NCBI GenBank assembly: GCA_965229335.1
Contig: OZ245874.1
Location: forward strand, 2,356,001 to 2,420,000
DNA from: JAFKFH01 sp017307375
GTDB taxonomy: Bacteria > Pseudomonadota > Alphaproteobacteria > Ferrovibrionales > Ferrovibrionaceae
Length of the DNA: 64,000 nucleotides
Reading direction: 5' to 3'
Position numbers and translations under genes: made by a program. Of this stretch, positions 52,403-60,715 are shown in pieces (within the stretch, counting starts at the first letter, position 1; every line of letters begins with the position of its first letter). The notes under the pieces are model-generated. The model did not search any database. It had not been told where the DNA came from and worked only from the letters and a program-made list of their open reading frames with translations.

Positions 52403-54633
52403 GATGCTGCCCCGTTCTGGTCTTCGGCAGTAGTCTCCAAGGCGTTTGCGGCCTGCGCCTCGGCCGCGAGCGCGACCCCCGGATCGACTGCGGCATCGGT
52501 GTTCTTGGCAAGCCAAGTCAGCCCCTCGGAAATGTAGCGCGGCGTGGTCCAATTCGTCTTTTGGATCGCGTATGTTAGGGCGAACTTGGACTTCTTCTGC
52601 TTCGCGGCCTTCTTCTCCGCGGCGGCGGCAAGTTCGGCAGGGTTGTTACCCGTGATGCCGAAGAACGCCTGATTGGCGAGAATAAAGGCGTCTTCAAATG
52701 TTCGGCCGCATGGGGCGTCCTTGGTTTCAGGCACCTGATAGGACAGACGCAAACAGCCGTCGATCTTGTCCGGGTCGGTCGCGCCCATCGCTATCGCGAG
52801 GTCGAAGATCTTTGCGCCGTCCGCGACCTCTTCTTCGTCCTCATCGACGACTTCGCTTTTGGCGGCAGCTTCCTTAGCGGCCTCCGTTGCGTCGGCCACA
52901 TCTGCTGTGGGCTCGCCGTTCGGTTGTTCCACGTCAATCTGATGCGCGAACCACTGCTTGATACATGAATTGCTGGTGCTCTGGCCCTCATGGACTAGGC
53001 ACGCTTCAAGCTTGTTCTTCGCGTTCCGCCGCACTGAATCCAAGTCCGTGATGATCAGGCTGCGTAAGTCGAGAAATTTCAGGAGAGGGAAGAAGAGTTG
53101 CGCGTAGGCGCCGCCCACTTCCATTATCGTGATATATTGGCTGCCGAGCTTGAGCGTCGTATCACTGCCATCCAGCACCCGCATGATTTGCGGTAGCATC
53201 AGTCGTTCCGTTGTCCCTTCTATGAGGACGGCCTTGTCAGCGAAGAACAGGTCGCACCGCGTTAATGTGAGGTACTGGTGCAAAAACTCCGAGGCGGGAC
53301 CCTTTAAGCCAGCCAGATCGCTGCTGAGGTCCCTGACCTGCGTACACCGCACGCCGGCAGGCTGGCCCTTTGAGGTCACCGCGAAATACCGGATCGTGTT
53401 GAAGCGCGCTTCGTTCGCAACATGGGGCGAATGCGTCGACACGATGAATTGGACGGGCCACAAGACATTCTCACCCTCCAGCGCGCATAGCCTTTTTGCG
53501 ATAAGTGGCAACTGCCGAATGAAAACCTCCTGCATCTGCGGATGAAGGTGGGCTTCAGGCTCCTCGATCACGATGAGCTGTAATCCGGGTGCCTGCGGCC
53601 GCGCACGGTATTCCCGGAAGAAGCCGACGATCTTCAGAAGGATGTAGAGGAGGTTGCGATAGCCGAGGCCGTTGTAGGCTTCCGGAAGTTGCACGCCGCT
53701 ATATCCCGCGTACTGGACCTTGGTGAAGTTCGACAGAAGCTTGCCGACCTCCAGCACCGTGGCGGGCTGGAGAGGCACATTATCGAGGCCGGGATAGCCA
53801 AAGCTCTCGATCGCAGGAATTAGCTTGGCAAGTTCGGTCTTGAAGTCCTTATCGATCCCGGTCTGGATTTCCTCGACCGCTTTCTTCAGACTGGCGGCGA
53901 TGTTCTTCTGTGGGCCGTCAGCAGTTGACACAGAAGCGCTATGGAAGAGTCCCTCTAGCACTCTGGCAAGCACATCCGTATCGCGGCTGCCTGTCCCATC
54001 AAGAGCGCGCTGTGCATTGACGAAGCCTAGCGAGAGCAAGCTCGCCACAGCCTTGGGCGACACCTCGCGTGTATTCTCGGCGTCGTTTGGGTCTTCCGCC
54101 CAATACTGTGTCACATAGAGGTCGGGGACGCGCTCGGCGAGGCTGCGGAAGATCGCGAGACGATCCGTGCTCGTGTGGATCTCTTCGGCGCCTTTGAGCG
54201 CGATGCCATCATGACCTTCGAACAGGGCGTCAATCCGACCTTCTGCCAACACTCGGCGGCATACGACAATGGCCTCTTTGCAGGTCTCGTCCGTGTCGAT
54301 CACGAACTCCTTGAGCGCGCCGAAGTCGGGCAGAGCGGGGTCGTATTCGACGTAAATTCGCAACTCGATGAAGGGAATGAGCGCGCGTACTTTGTTCGGT
54401 GGTTCGCCCTTGAGGTGAGCACGGTGAGCTGCGCAAAATTGATCGTAGCAGGCGCTCGAAAAATCCTCGATTTGAAAGTTCCCCTTTTCAGCAAGGAACT
54501 TTCTAATCACGTCAGTGAGCGATGTCTTGCCGCTGTTGTTGCGACCCACAATTACTGTGGTATCGCCCTCGAGCTGAAGAGCCACATCGTGAAGCAATCG
54601 AAAGTTGGCTATTCGTAGTGATTTTATTTTCAT
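52399..54633 (-). CDS. OLD-family ATPase/TOPRIM nuclease, GajA-like
   Basis: A 744-residue protein. ABC-type ATPase: Walker A GRNNSGKT (30-37), Walker B VIEEPEAHLHPQ (355-366), STHSPH (399-404). C-terminal TOPRIM nuclease: ADKAVLIEGTTE (465-476) and ITDLDS with D530 and D532. A low-complexity acidic insert (about 575-610) and a C-terminal extension make it longer than GajA. GGAGGG precedes ATG 54633. In Gabija, GajA nicks phage DNA when nucleotides run low and GajB assists. Other class 2 OLD/helicase pairs are possible. Confidence 0.82.
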   Translation of the reverse strand: MKIKSLRIANFRLLHDVALQLEGDTTVIVGRNNSGKTSLTDVIRKFLAEKGNFQIEDFSSACYDQFCAAHRAHLKGEPPNKVRALIPFIELRIYVEYDPALPDFGALKEFVIDTDETCKEAIVVCRRVLAEGRIDALFEGHDGIALKGAEEIHTSTDRLAIFRSLAERVPDLYVTQYWAEDPNDAENTREVSPKAVASLLSLGFVNAQRALDGTGSRDTDVLARVLEGLFHSASVSTADGPQKNIAASLKKAVEEIQTGIDKDFKTELAKLIPAIESFGYPGLDNVPLQPATVLEVGKLLSNFTKVQYAGYSGVQLPEAYNGLGYRNLLYILLKIVGFFREYRARPQAPGLQLIVIEEPEAHLHPQMQEVFIRQLPLIAKRLCALEGENVLWPVQFIVSTHSPHVANEARFNTIRYFAVTSKGQPAGVRCTQVRDLSSDLAGLKGPASEFLHQYLTLTRCDLFFADKAVLIEGTTERLMLPQIMRVLDGSDTTLKLGSQYITIMEVGGAYAQLFFPLLKFLDLRSLIITDLDSVRRNAKNKLEACLVHEGQSTSNSCIKQWFAHQIDVEQPNGEPTADVADATEAAKEAAAKSEVVDEDEEEVADGAKIFDLAIAMGATDPDKIDGCLRLSYQVPETKDAPCGRTFEDAFILANQAFFGITGNNPAELAAAAEKKAAKQKKSKFALTYAIQKTNWTTPRYISEGLTWLAKNTDAAVDPGVALAAEAQAANALETTAEDQNGAAS

Positions 54634-55138
54634 GCAGCCCTCCGCGCTTCATTGCATCCGCTCGACATTATCCGCGCGGCGCAGCTAAGGGTAGTGCAGA
54701 ATTCATCTGCAGCCCCCATATATGAAGGGTAGCAATGCTAAAGATGCCTTTTATACTCGATTAGATTGTATTTCAATGTTATTGATCCCCATATTTTCGG
54801 CTTCTAGCAAGAAATTTTGTCCCGTAGGAAAAAATAATCCCGAAATCCGTAATGTGAAATTTACGTATTTAGAGATAAGTTTAAATTTGCGGCTAAAATA
54901 TTATTAAATTCTTGCCTTTAAATTGATTTTTATTTTAAGTATTGGCCATATATTTGGTATGTTAGTCATATTTATTGAGTTCAGCCATAAATAATTCCCG
55001 AGTTCAATCATCTGTGTTTCTATGGATCCCTGGCACGGACATCGGCAGATCTCGTCTTTCGAGATCATTGTCCTATTGCTGTCATCGTCACGCCGTCATC
55101 CACCGCGAGGCTATGGGTCTCCTCGACTTGATGTGGCG
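54634..55138. other. AT-rich gene-free tail of the defence island
   Basis: About 500 bp, of which 54720-55020 is strikingly AT-rich in an otherwise high-GC window. No ORF with a ribosome binding site or recognisable product is found; one of 61 codons at 54722 has neither. The composition marks foreign DNA and the probable right end of the island. No copy of the tRNA 3' end is seen here, so an attachment repeat was not identified. Confidence 0.6.
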
Positions 55139-55178
55139 ATAGGTGACTATATTGACACGTGTCTATTTAGTCACCTAT
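55139..55178. promoter_or_regulatory. Nested palindromic operator before the ArsR-type gene
   Basis: Outer arms ATAGGTGACTA (55139-55149) and TAGTCACCTAT (55168-55178) and an inner palindrome GACACGTGTC (55154-55163) share one centre (between 55158 and 55159). It ends one base before the ATG of the ArsR-SRPBCC gene, so it probably is the autoregulatory site. No Shine-Dalgarno sequence is present, so translation may be leaderless or the start may lie further in. Confidence 0.7.
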
Positions 55179-55179
55179 T

Positions 55180-55968
55180 ATGGCCGCCGTGAACGACGTC
55201 TTCGGTGCCCTGGCCCATCCGATCCGGCGCGCGTTGCTCGACCGCCTGCGCGAGCGCGACGGGCAGACGCTGACCGAGCTTGAGCGCGATCAGCCGCTGA
55301 CCCGGTTCGGGGTGATGAAGCATCTGGGGGTGCTGGAGGACGCCGGTCTCATCGTCACGCGCAAGCTGGGGCGCGAGAAGCGGCACTACCTGAATCCGAT
55401 CCCGATCCAGGAGATCGCCGATCGCTGGGTGTCGCGCTTTGCCGCCCCGTTCGCGCGCAGCCTGCTCGATCTCGCGACCGCCGTCACCAGGGAGACTTCG
55501 ATGACCGCCTCCGGCCCCCGCCACGTCTGGGAAATGTTCATCCGCGCGACGCCGCAGGATGTCTGGGCCATCCTGACCGACGATGCCAAGACCCCGCTGT
55601 GGCAGCACTTCAACATGACGTCGCGCACCGACTGGGTTGCCGGCGGTGCGATCACCTTCCTGGTCGGCGATCGCGAGATGATCGTCGGCCGGGTGCTCGA
55701 GATCGAGCCGCCGCGGCGTTTCGTCCACTCGTTCAGCGCCCGCTGGTCGCCCGAGGTTGCGGGCGACCCGCCGTCCCGCGTGACCTGGACGCTGGAGCCG
55801 GTGGGCGAGGGGGCCTGCAAGCTGACCCTGGTGCATGACGATTTCGGCGGCGACACCCAGACCAGCCGGATGATCACCGGCGGCTGGCCCGAGGCGCTGT
55901 CGCGGCTCAAGACCCTGGTCGAGACCGGCGAGGCGTTCCTGCTGCCCGCGCCCGACCACGGCAACTGA
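55180..55968 (+). CDS. ArsR-type HTH fused to SRPBCC (AHSA1-like) domain
   Basis: A 262-residue protein. Residues 1-95 are an ArsR winged helix (DVFGALAHPIRRALLDRL, FGVMKHLGVLEDAGLI, GREKRHYLNPIPI). Residues about 112-250 are a START-like SRPBCC ligand-binding fold (FIRATPQDVWAILTDD, RMITGGWPEALSRLKTL). The ArsR Cys metal sites are absent, so a hydrophobic or small organic ligand bound in the SRPBCC cavity probably controls DNA binding. A 40-bp nested palindrome lies directly before the ATG. It is convergent with the TfoX-like gene. Confidence 0.88.
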   Translation: MAAVNDVFGALAHPIRRALLDRLRERDGQTLTELERDQPLTRFGVMKHLGVLEDAGLIVTRKLGREKRHYLNPIPIQEIADRWVSRFAAPFARSLLDLATAVTRETSMTASGPRHVWEMFIRATPQDVWAILTDDAKTPLWQHFNMTSRTDWVAGGAITFLVGDREMIVGRVLEIEPPRRFVHSFSARWSPEVAGDPPSRVTWTLEPVGEGACKLTLVHDDFGGDTQTSRMITGGWPEALSRLKTLVETGEAFLLPAPDHGN

Positions 55969-55970
55969 CG

Positions 55971-56345
55971 TCACGCCCTGGCGGCCGCCTTCGTCTTGCG
56001 CCGCGGCTTCGGCTTGTGGGCGGCGACGGCGGCCCGATAGGCGCGCGCGGCCCAGCGGTTCAGTTCTTCGGGATCGTCGAGCACGTCGACCGGGGTTTCG
56101 TAATAGGCCTGGATCGTCACGTCGCGGTTGCGGCCGGCATAGCTGAACGGCTCGGACCCGGCCGCCACGTAATCCGGGCGGCTCTCGGCGTCGGTGCGGA
56201 AATAGACCGTGCCGCGGATGACGAAGCCGAACTGAATCCCGTGGCGCGTGAGCCCGGCACCGCTGAAGAAGCGAGTGACGGCAACCGGCGCGAGCGAGTC
56301 GAGCTGGTCGGCGATCTCCTGCGCGCGGGCCAGCTCGAGCTTCAT
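55971..56345 (-). CDS. TfoX N-terminal-domain protein
   Basis: A 124-residue protein with the TfoX_N pattern: VTRFFSGAGLTRHGIQFGFVI, GTVYFRTDAES, FSYAGR, then QAYYETPVDVLDDPEELNRWAARAY. The C-terminal tail is basic. The TfoX family includes competence regulators, but single-domain members of this type have no settled role. The ATG overlaps the stop of the upstream DUF5666 gene by one base. Confidence 0.8.
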   Translation of the reverse strand: MKLELARAQEIADQLDSLAPVAVTRFFSGAGLTRHGIQFGFVIRGTVYFRTDAESRPDYVAAGSEPFSYAGRNRDVTIQAYYETPVDVLDDPEELNRWAARAYRAAVAAHKPKPRRKTKAAARA

Positions 56346-57646
56346 CAGCGATGGCCTCCACCACCGCCACCAGGGCCACCGCCACCGGGGCCGCCGCCAC
56401 CGGGACCGCCGCTACCGGGGCCGCCGGTACCGCCAGGACCTTGACCGCCCGGGCCGGCAGTCCCGGGCGCCGGCCCCTGGCCGGCCCCGGGCGCCTGTCC
56501 CGCGCCTTGGCCGGTGCCTTGCCCGGTGCCCTGGCCGGCGCCGGCCGCTGCCGCCGGGGCAGTATTCTGGCCGGCGCGTTCCACGCCTTGCTGGCCCATG
56601 CCGGGCTGGCCTGCCTGGCCTGGACCGGGGCCTTGCCCCGGGCCTGGCCCGTGGCCGTTCCCGCCGGCGGCGCCGGGGCTGGGCAGAACCCGTACCCGCT
56701 CGGCGACGATGTCGCCGCCGGCATCGACCCGGGCCTCGATGACTGCCGCGACGATCCCGACGAGGCCCGAAACCGCATCGGCGGGGGCGGCGAGACTTAG
56801 TCCGCTGCCGAACTGCAGCCGGTTGCCGTCCTGGGTGACGAGGCCCTCGAGCGACAGATGCCGGGTGTCGCTGCCGAATGGATTGGCGGTCAGCGGCGAG
56901 GCCTGGTCGACGGCGACGCGGTCGCCGGCCAGCCGCCCGGTCACCCGGACCGGTCCGACGATCTCAAGCCCGGTCAGGGCCTGGCCGCCGATCCGCATGA
57001 CCCCGTCGGTCCAGCGCCGGGCCGGGCCGGCCAGCACCACCGGCCCCGGCGCCTGCGCATCGAGCCGGGTGGCGAGGATGCGATCGCCCGACGGCGGACG
57101 GAAACCCGACACGGCGACCCAGTCGCCGGGCTGCGCGTCGCGCTGGCCCAGCGCCGTCGTCGCGATCTCGATTTCCTGGCCCAGCACGACGAGGCGGCCG
57201 CCATCGCGCCGCTCGACCGGCCCGATCACCTCGTGATCGACGGCGATCGAACGGGCGACGAGGTCGCCGCCATCGGTGATCGCGGCGACGCGGGCGACCT
57301 GGCCGGCCCGCAGGTCCGCGGTCGTGGCCGGGCGGCCGTCGATCGTGACCGGCAGGTCGGCCGGATAGTCGACTTCGCGGCCATTGATGCAGACGCTGGC
57401 AAAGCCGGTGATCGAGCCGACGATACCCGTCCCGCCGATGCCGCGATCGGTATTGGCCAAGGTGCCCCGCCCGATTCCGGTACCGCCGATGCCGCGGTCG
57501 CGGTCGGCCACCCGCGGCGGGCCGCCATCGGGTCCGACCCGGCATAACGGTGCGGCCGCGATCGCCGGCGCCGGTGGGGCGGCATCGGGCGCGCAGGCCG
57601 CCGCGACCAGGGCGAGGCCCAGGCCGAGCCAGCCGAAGCGGTTCAT
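56345..57646 (-). CDS. DUF5666-type lipoprotein with Gly/Pro-rich tail
   Basis: A 433-residue predicted lipoprotein (lipobox LVAAAC, Cys 18). After a duplicated RGIGGTGI motif the body has repeated small beta modules of DUF5666 type (GSITGFASVCINGREVDY, VTIDGRPA). The last ~110 residues are low complexity: Gly, Pro, Gln and Ala repeats ending in poly-Gly. The function of the family is unknown. Overlap with genes on both sides (56345, 57643) shows a three-gene operon. Confidence 0.8.
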   Translation of the reverse strand: MNRFGWLGLGLALVAAACAPDAAPPAPAIAAAPLCRVGPDGGPPRVADRDRGIGGTGIGRGTLANTDRGIGGTGIVGSITGFASVCINGREVDYPADLPVTIDGRPATTADLRAGQVARVAAITDGGDLVARSIAVDHEVIGPVERRDGGRLVVLGQEIEIATTALGQRDAQPGDWVAVSGFRPPSGDRILATRLDAQAPGPVVLAGPARRWTDGVMRIGGQALTGLEIVGPVRVTGRLAGDRVAVDQASPLTANPFGSDTRHLSLEGLVTQDGNRLQFGSGLSLAAPADAVSGLVGIVAAVIEARVDAGGDIVAERVRVLPSPGAAGGNGHGPGPGQGPGPGQAGQPGMGQQGVERAGQNTAPAAAAGAGQGTGQGTGQGAGQAPGAGQGPAPGTAGPGGQGPGGTGGPGSGGPGGGGPGGGGPGGGGGGHR

Positions 57647-58458
57647 CGTTGGCCGTCCCCATGGTCTTCGGCGACATAGAGATAGAGGCCGAGATTGACG
57701 CGGCGCGCCGGTGTGCCGCTGGCCGCCTCGCCCTGGCCACCGATCAGGTCCAGGGCCCGGCGATTGACCGCCAGCAACAGGTCCATCGCCCCGTCGCGCC
57801 CCATCCGCTCCAGTTCCGCGGCGGCCGCGGGTGTCAGGCCGTCATAGTGGACCGCGCGTTCGAGGAAACGCGGTTCCGGTCCCAGGATGTTGGCGGCGGC
57901 CGCAGCGATATGGTCGCCGAGGTTGCGGCCGAAGTAATAGAGGCTTTCCTGGTCGCCGGGCGGCGGCACGTAGGCGGAGGTCGCGAGCATCACGCGGTCG
58001 TCGCCGTCGATCGTGGCGATGCCGCGGTCGAGCCAGTCGTCTAGGATTGCCCGCGGTCGCACATCCTTCGTCACCGTCTCGACCAGCGCTTCGAACGACG
58101 GGGCCGGGCCGGTGCGGGGCAGGGGCCGCGGCCGGCCGCGATCATCGAGGAACGGATCGGCGCCGACCCACAGTGCGACGATCTGGCTGCCGAGCGACGG
58201 GGCGGCCGGCGCATCGTCGGGATTGGCGGCTTCCTCGCGCAGCCGGCGCACTTCCTTGCGATGCACGCCGGTCAGGATCGAGACGCGGCTGTCGGTCTGC
58301 TGCTTGCCGTCGAGCTGGAAGTCGCGGGCGGCGACGTCGACATAGACCGCGCGCAACAGATCGGCGAAGGCGGGAAAGGTCACGCCGCGGCTGATCAAGA
58401 GTCGCACCAGCGGCCGCAGAAGCCGCGCGAGCGGCCGATTGAGCGAAGCGGCATCCAT
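57643..58458 (-). CDS. DUF6502 family protein
   Basis: A 271-residue protein matching the DUF6502 pattern: ARLLRPLVRLLISRGVTFPAF, then QTDSRVSILTGVHRKEVRRL, which looks like a winged-helix DNA-binding segment. It may be a transcription factor for this region; a role at the GTGGG-N7-CCCAC sites at 58483-58529 is only a guess. It is the first gene of the leftward DUF6502-DUF5666-TfoX operon, divergent from the YHYH gene. Confidence 0.75.
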   Translation of the reverse strand: MDAASLNRPLARLLRPLVRLLISRGVTFPAFADLLRAVYVDVAARDFQLDGKQQTDSRVSILTGVHRKEVRRLREEAANPDDAPAAPSLGSQIVALWVGADPFLDDRGRPRPLPRTGPAPSFEALVETVTKDVRPRAILDDWLDRGIATIDGDDRVMLATSAYVPPPGDQESLYYFGRNLGDHIAAAAANILGPEPRFLERAVHYDGLTPAAAAELERMGRDGAMDLLLAVNRRALDLIGGQGEAASGTPARRVNLGLYLYVAEDHGDGQR

Positions 58459-58482
58459 ATGACAAGTCTAGACAATCCGCTC

Positions 58483-58529
58483 GTGGGACGCAATCCCACG
58501 CTTTTGGCTTGTGTGGGAAATTTACCCAC
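58483..58529. promoter_or_regulatory. Second pair of GTGGG-N7-CCCAC palindromes
   Basis: GTGGGACGCAATCCCAC (58483-58499) and GTGGGAAATTTACCCAC (58513-58529), centres 30 bp apart, lie in the divergent promoter region between the DUF6502 and YHYH genes. The consensus and half-site spacing equal the pair at 41242-41309. A dimeric regulator could control both directions. Confidence 0.7.
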
Positions 58530-58543
58530 GATATTCTCCGGCC

Positions 58544-59647
58544 ATGCCGATCCTGCTCATCCTGGTCCTGCTCGCCGGCCTGATCCTGGCCACACCGACC
58601 TTTGGCCATGATGCCAGCCTTGCCGGCCAGCACGCCACCGCCAAGGCGGCAATCGATGCGCGGCCGCTGGACCGCCCGGCCCGCGACGGCCTGTTCGCCT
58701 GTGGCATGGCACGGATGACCCCGGCCATGCCCCGGCCCTGGCTCGCCGCCGACGGCACGATCAGCTTTGCCGACAAGCCCGTCGTCGCCGGCAGCGCCAC
58801 CTTCGGCCAGGCCGAGATCGCCGTGATGTCGGGCAAAGAGGGGCAGCGGCTGCGCGGCAACGGCCTGCCGATGCACGCAACCGGCAGTTTCCCGATCGCC
58901 CGCGGCACGCCCGCCGCCGGCTGGGATCGCAACCCGAACCGGATCCTGCCCTACAAGCTGGCCTTCGACCTGCCGGCCGACCCGCAGCCGGCGGCGGCCC
59001 CTTCCTGCCTGCCGATGGGGCCGATCGGCGTGGCCCTGTCGGGGGCGGTGTTCTTCAATGCGCTGGATGCCGAAGGGCGCGACGCGGTCGCGCAGGAACT
59101 GATGGATGGCTGCGAGGGGCATCCGGGACCGGGCGGTCAGTACCACTACCATCACGGCTCGCCCTGTTTCGACAACGGGGCGCCGGGACGACACTCGCCG
59201 TTGATCGGGTTTGCACTCGACGGCTTCGGCATCTACGGCCCCCGCGATGAGGGCGGCGTCGAGATCGCCAACGCGGCGCTCGACGAATGTCACGGCCATC
59301 TCGGCCCGGTGCCGCTGGCCGACGGCACCACCCGGGTCGTCTACCACTATCATGCCAACAACGAGTTTCCTTACACGCTAGGCTGCTTTCGCGGCACCCC
59401 CGGCGACGGCCGCGGGCAGCCGCAACCGGCGATGGGCGTCGGCCTGTCGCCGTCACCGCCGCCCGCCGCCGGGGGTCCCCCTTCCCCTGGCGGCGGCGCA
59501 GGCAGCCCGCCGCCCGGCGGTCCACCGCCCGGTGGTCCGCCGCCGGCAGCGCCGCGCGCCGCGATGGGCATGGCCGGCCCTCCGCCCGACAAACCGGCGC
59601 CCGACAATCAGTCTCCCGATGGTCCCCCGCCGCGACCGCCGTCCTGA
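58544..59647 (+). CDS. Secreted YHYH-domain protein with Pro/Gly-rich tail
   Basis: A 367-residue protein with a signal peptide (to about TFG) and the YHYH family motifs QYHYHHGSPCFD and VYHYHANNEFPYTLGCF, plus GFALDGFGIYGPRD. The His clusters suggest metal binding, possibly copper. The last ~75 residues are Pro/Gly-rich and disordered. ATG 58544 is used; a GTG at 58511 would overlap the operator. The role is unknown; expression is likely controlled by the palindromes just upstream. Confidence 0.85.
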   Translation: MPILLILVLLAGLILATPTFGHDASLAGQHATAKAAIDARPLDRPARDGLFACGMARMTPAMPRPWLAADGTISFADKPVVAGSATFGQAEIAVMSGKEGQRLRGNGLPMHATGSFPIARGTPAAGWDRNPNRILPYKLAFDLPADPQPAAAPSCLPMGPIGVALSGAVFFNALDAEGRDAVAQELMDGCEGHPGPGGQYHYHHGSPCFDNGAPGRHSPLIGFALDGFGIYGPRDEGGVEIANAALDECHGHLGPVPLADGTTRVVYHYHANNEFPYTLGCFRGTPGDGRGQPQPAMGVGLSPSPPPAAGGPPSPGGGAGSPPPGGPPPGGPPPAAPRAAMGMAGPPPDKPAPDNQSPDGPPPRPPS

Positions 59648-59686
59648 CCGCTTGTCTGCCGGACCTGCAGCCTCTAAGGAGAGGCC

Positions 59687-60715
59687 ATGTCCCACGACCC
59701 CGTCCGTGCCTTGTTCCTGCCGCTCGGCGACGGCTTCGTCGCCTGGCCGGAAGATCATCGCGCCCTGTTTCTCGGCGCTGTTCCCGATGCTGCGCTGGAA
59801 CCGGCCTGGGCCGATCGTCTGACCTGCGTCCAGCCGCTGAAGCCCGCCCATGACCGGCTCGCGGCGCAAGGCTTTGCCGTGGCGCCCGAGCGTCGCGATA
59901 CCGCCGCGCTGGTCTTCGTGCTGCTGGGCAAGCAGAAGCACGAGAATCTGGGGCTGATCGCCGACGGGTTTGCCGCGCTGCGGCCGGGCGGCCGCCTCGT
60001 GATCGCCGGCGCCAACGAGATCGGGGCGGCACGCTACGAGAAGATGGTGGCGGCCCTGGTACCGCTCGAAGGCAGCCTGTTCCGCTTCCATGCGCGCGCC
60101 TTCTGGGTGGCGAAGCCGGCGGCCGAGCCGGCCGATCTGGCCGCGTGGCGGGCCGAGGCCGCGCCGCGCCGCATCGTCGATGGGCGCTGGGTGTCGCAGC
60201 CCGGCCTCTTCGCCTGGGATCGGGTCGATCCGGGCTCGGCGATGCTGACCGAGCATTTTCCGCCGCGAATCGGCGGCACGGTGGCCGATCTCGGCGCCGG
60301 CTGGGGGTATCTGTCGGCGACGCTGATCGAACGTTATCCCGATATCGCCGCGATCGACCTGTACGAAGCCGACGCCCGCTCGCTTGCCTGCGCACGGGCC
60401 AATCTCGGCGCCGATGGCCGGGCATCCTTTCATTGGGCGGACGTGACGGCCGGCCTGCCGGCGCGGCACTACGACTGGATCGTCTCCAACCCGCCGTTCC
60501 ACGAGGGGCGCGGCCAGCGGGTCGATCTCGGCCAGGGGTTCATCGCGGCGGCATCCGCCGCCCTCAAGCCGGGCGGGCGCTTCCTGCTGGTGGCCAACCG
60601 GCAATTGCCCTACGAGGCGACGCTGAGCCGCCATTTCGCCAGCCACCAGATGCTGGCCGACGGACGCGGCTACAAGGTCATCGCGGCATCAGCGCCCAAG
60701 TCGCCGTCGCGATAG
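59687..60715 (+). CDS. RsmC-like class I methyltransferase
   Basis: A 342-residue protein with two methyltransferase-fold domains as in RsmC/RlmG. The C-terminal one is catalytic: SAM motif VADLGAGWGYLS and target-base motif IVSNPPFHEG (NPPF), the signature of N2-guanine rRNA methylation. GGAGAGG precedes ATG 59687. Its 3' end overlaps the convergent pseudouridine synthase gene by 46 bp. Confidence 0.9.
   Translation: MSHDPVRALFLPLGDGFVAWPEDHRALFLGAVPDAALEPAWADRLTCVQPLKPAHDRLAAQGFAVAPERRDTAALVFVLLGKQKHENLGLIADGFAALRPGGRLVIAGANEIGAARYEKMVAALVPLEGSLFRFHARAFWVAKPAAEPADLAAWRAEAAPRRIVDGRWVSQPGLFAWDRVDPGSAMLTEHFPPRIGGTVADLGAGWGYLSATLIERYPDIAAIDLYEADARSLACARANLGADGRASFHWADVTAGLPARHYDWIVSNPPFHEGRGQRVDLGQGFIAAASAALKPGGRFLLVANRQLPYEATLSRHFASHQMLADGRGYKVIAASAPKSPSR

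Noticed and set aside
54722..54907. A 61-codon ORF in the AT-rich tail
   Set aside because: No ribosome binding site, no recognisable product and AT-driven composition.
54634..55138. Attachment repeat of the tRNA-Ser island
   Set aside because: No copy of the tRNA 3' end was found by eye on the right side.
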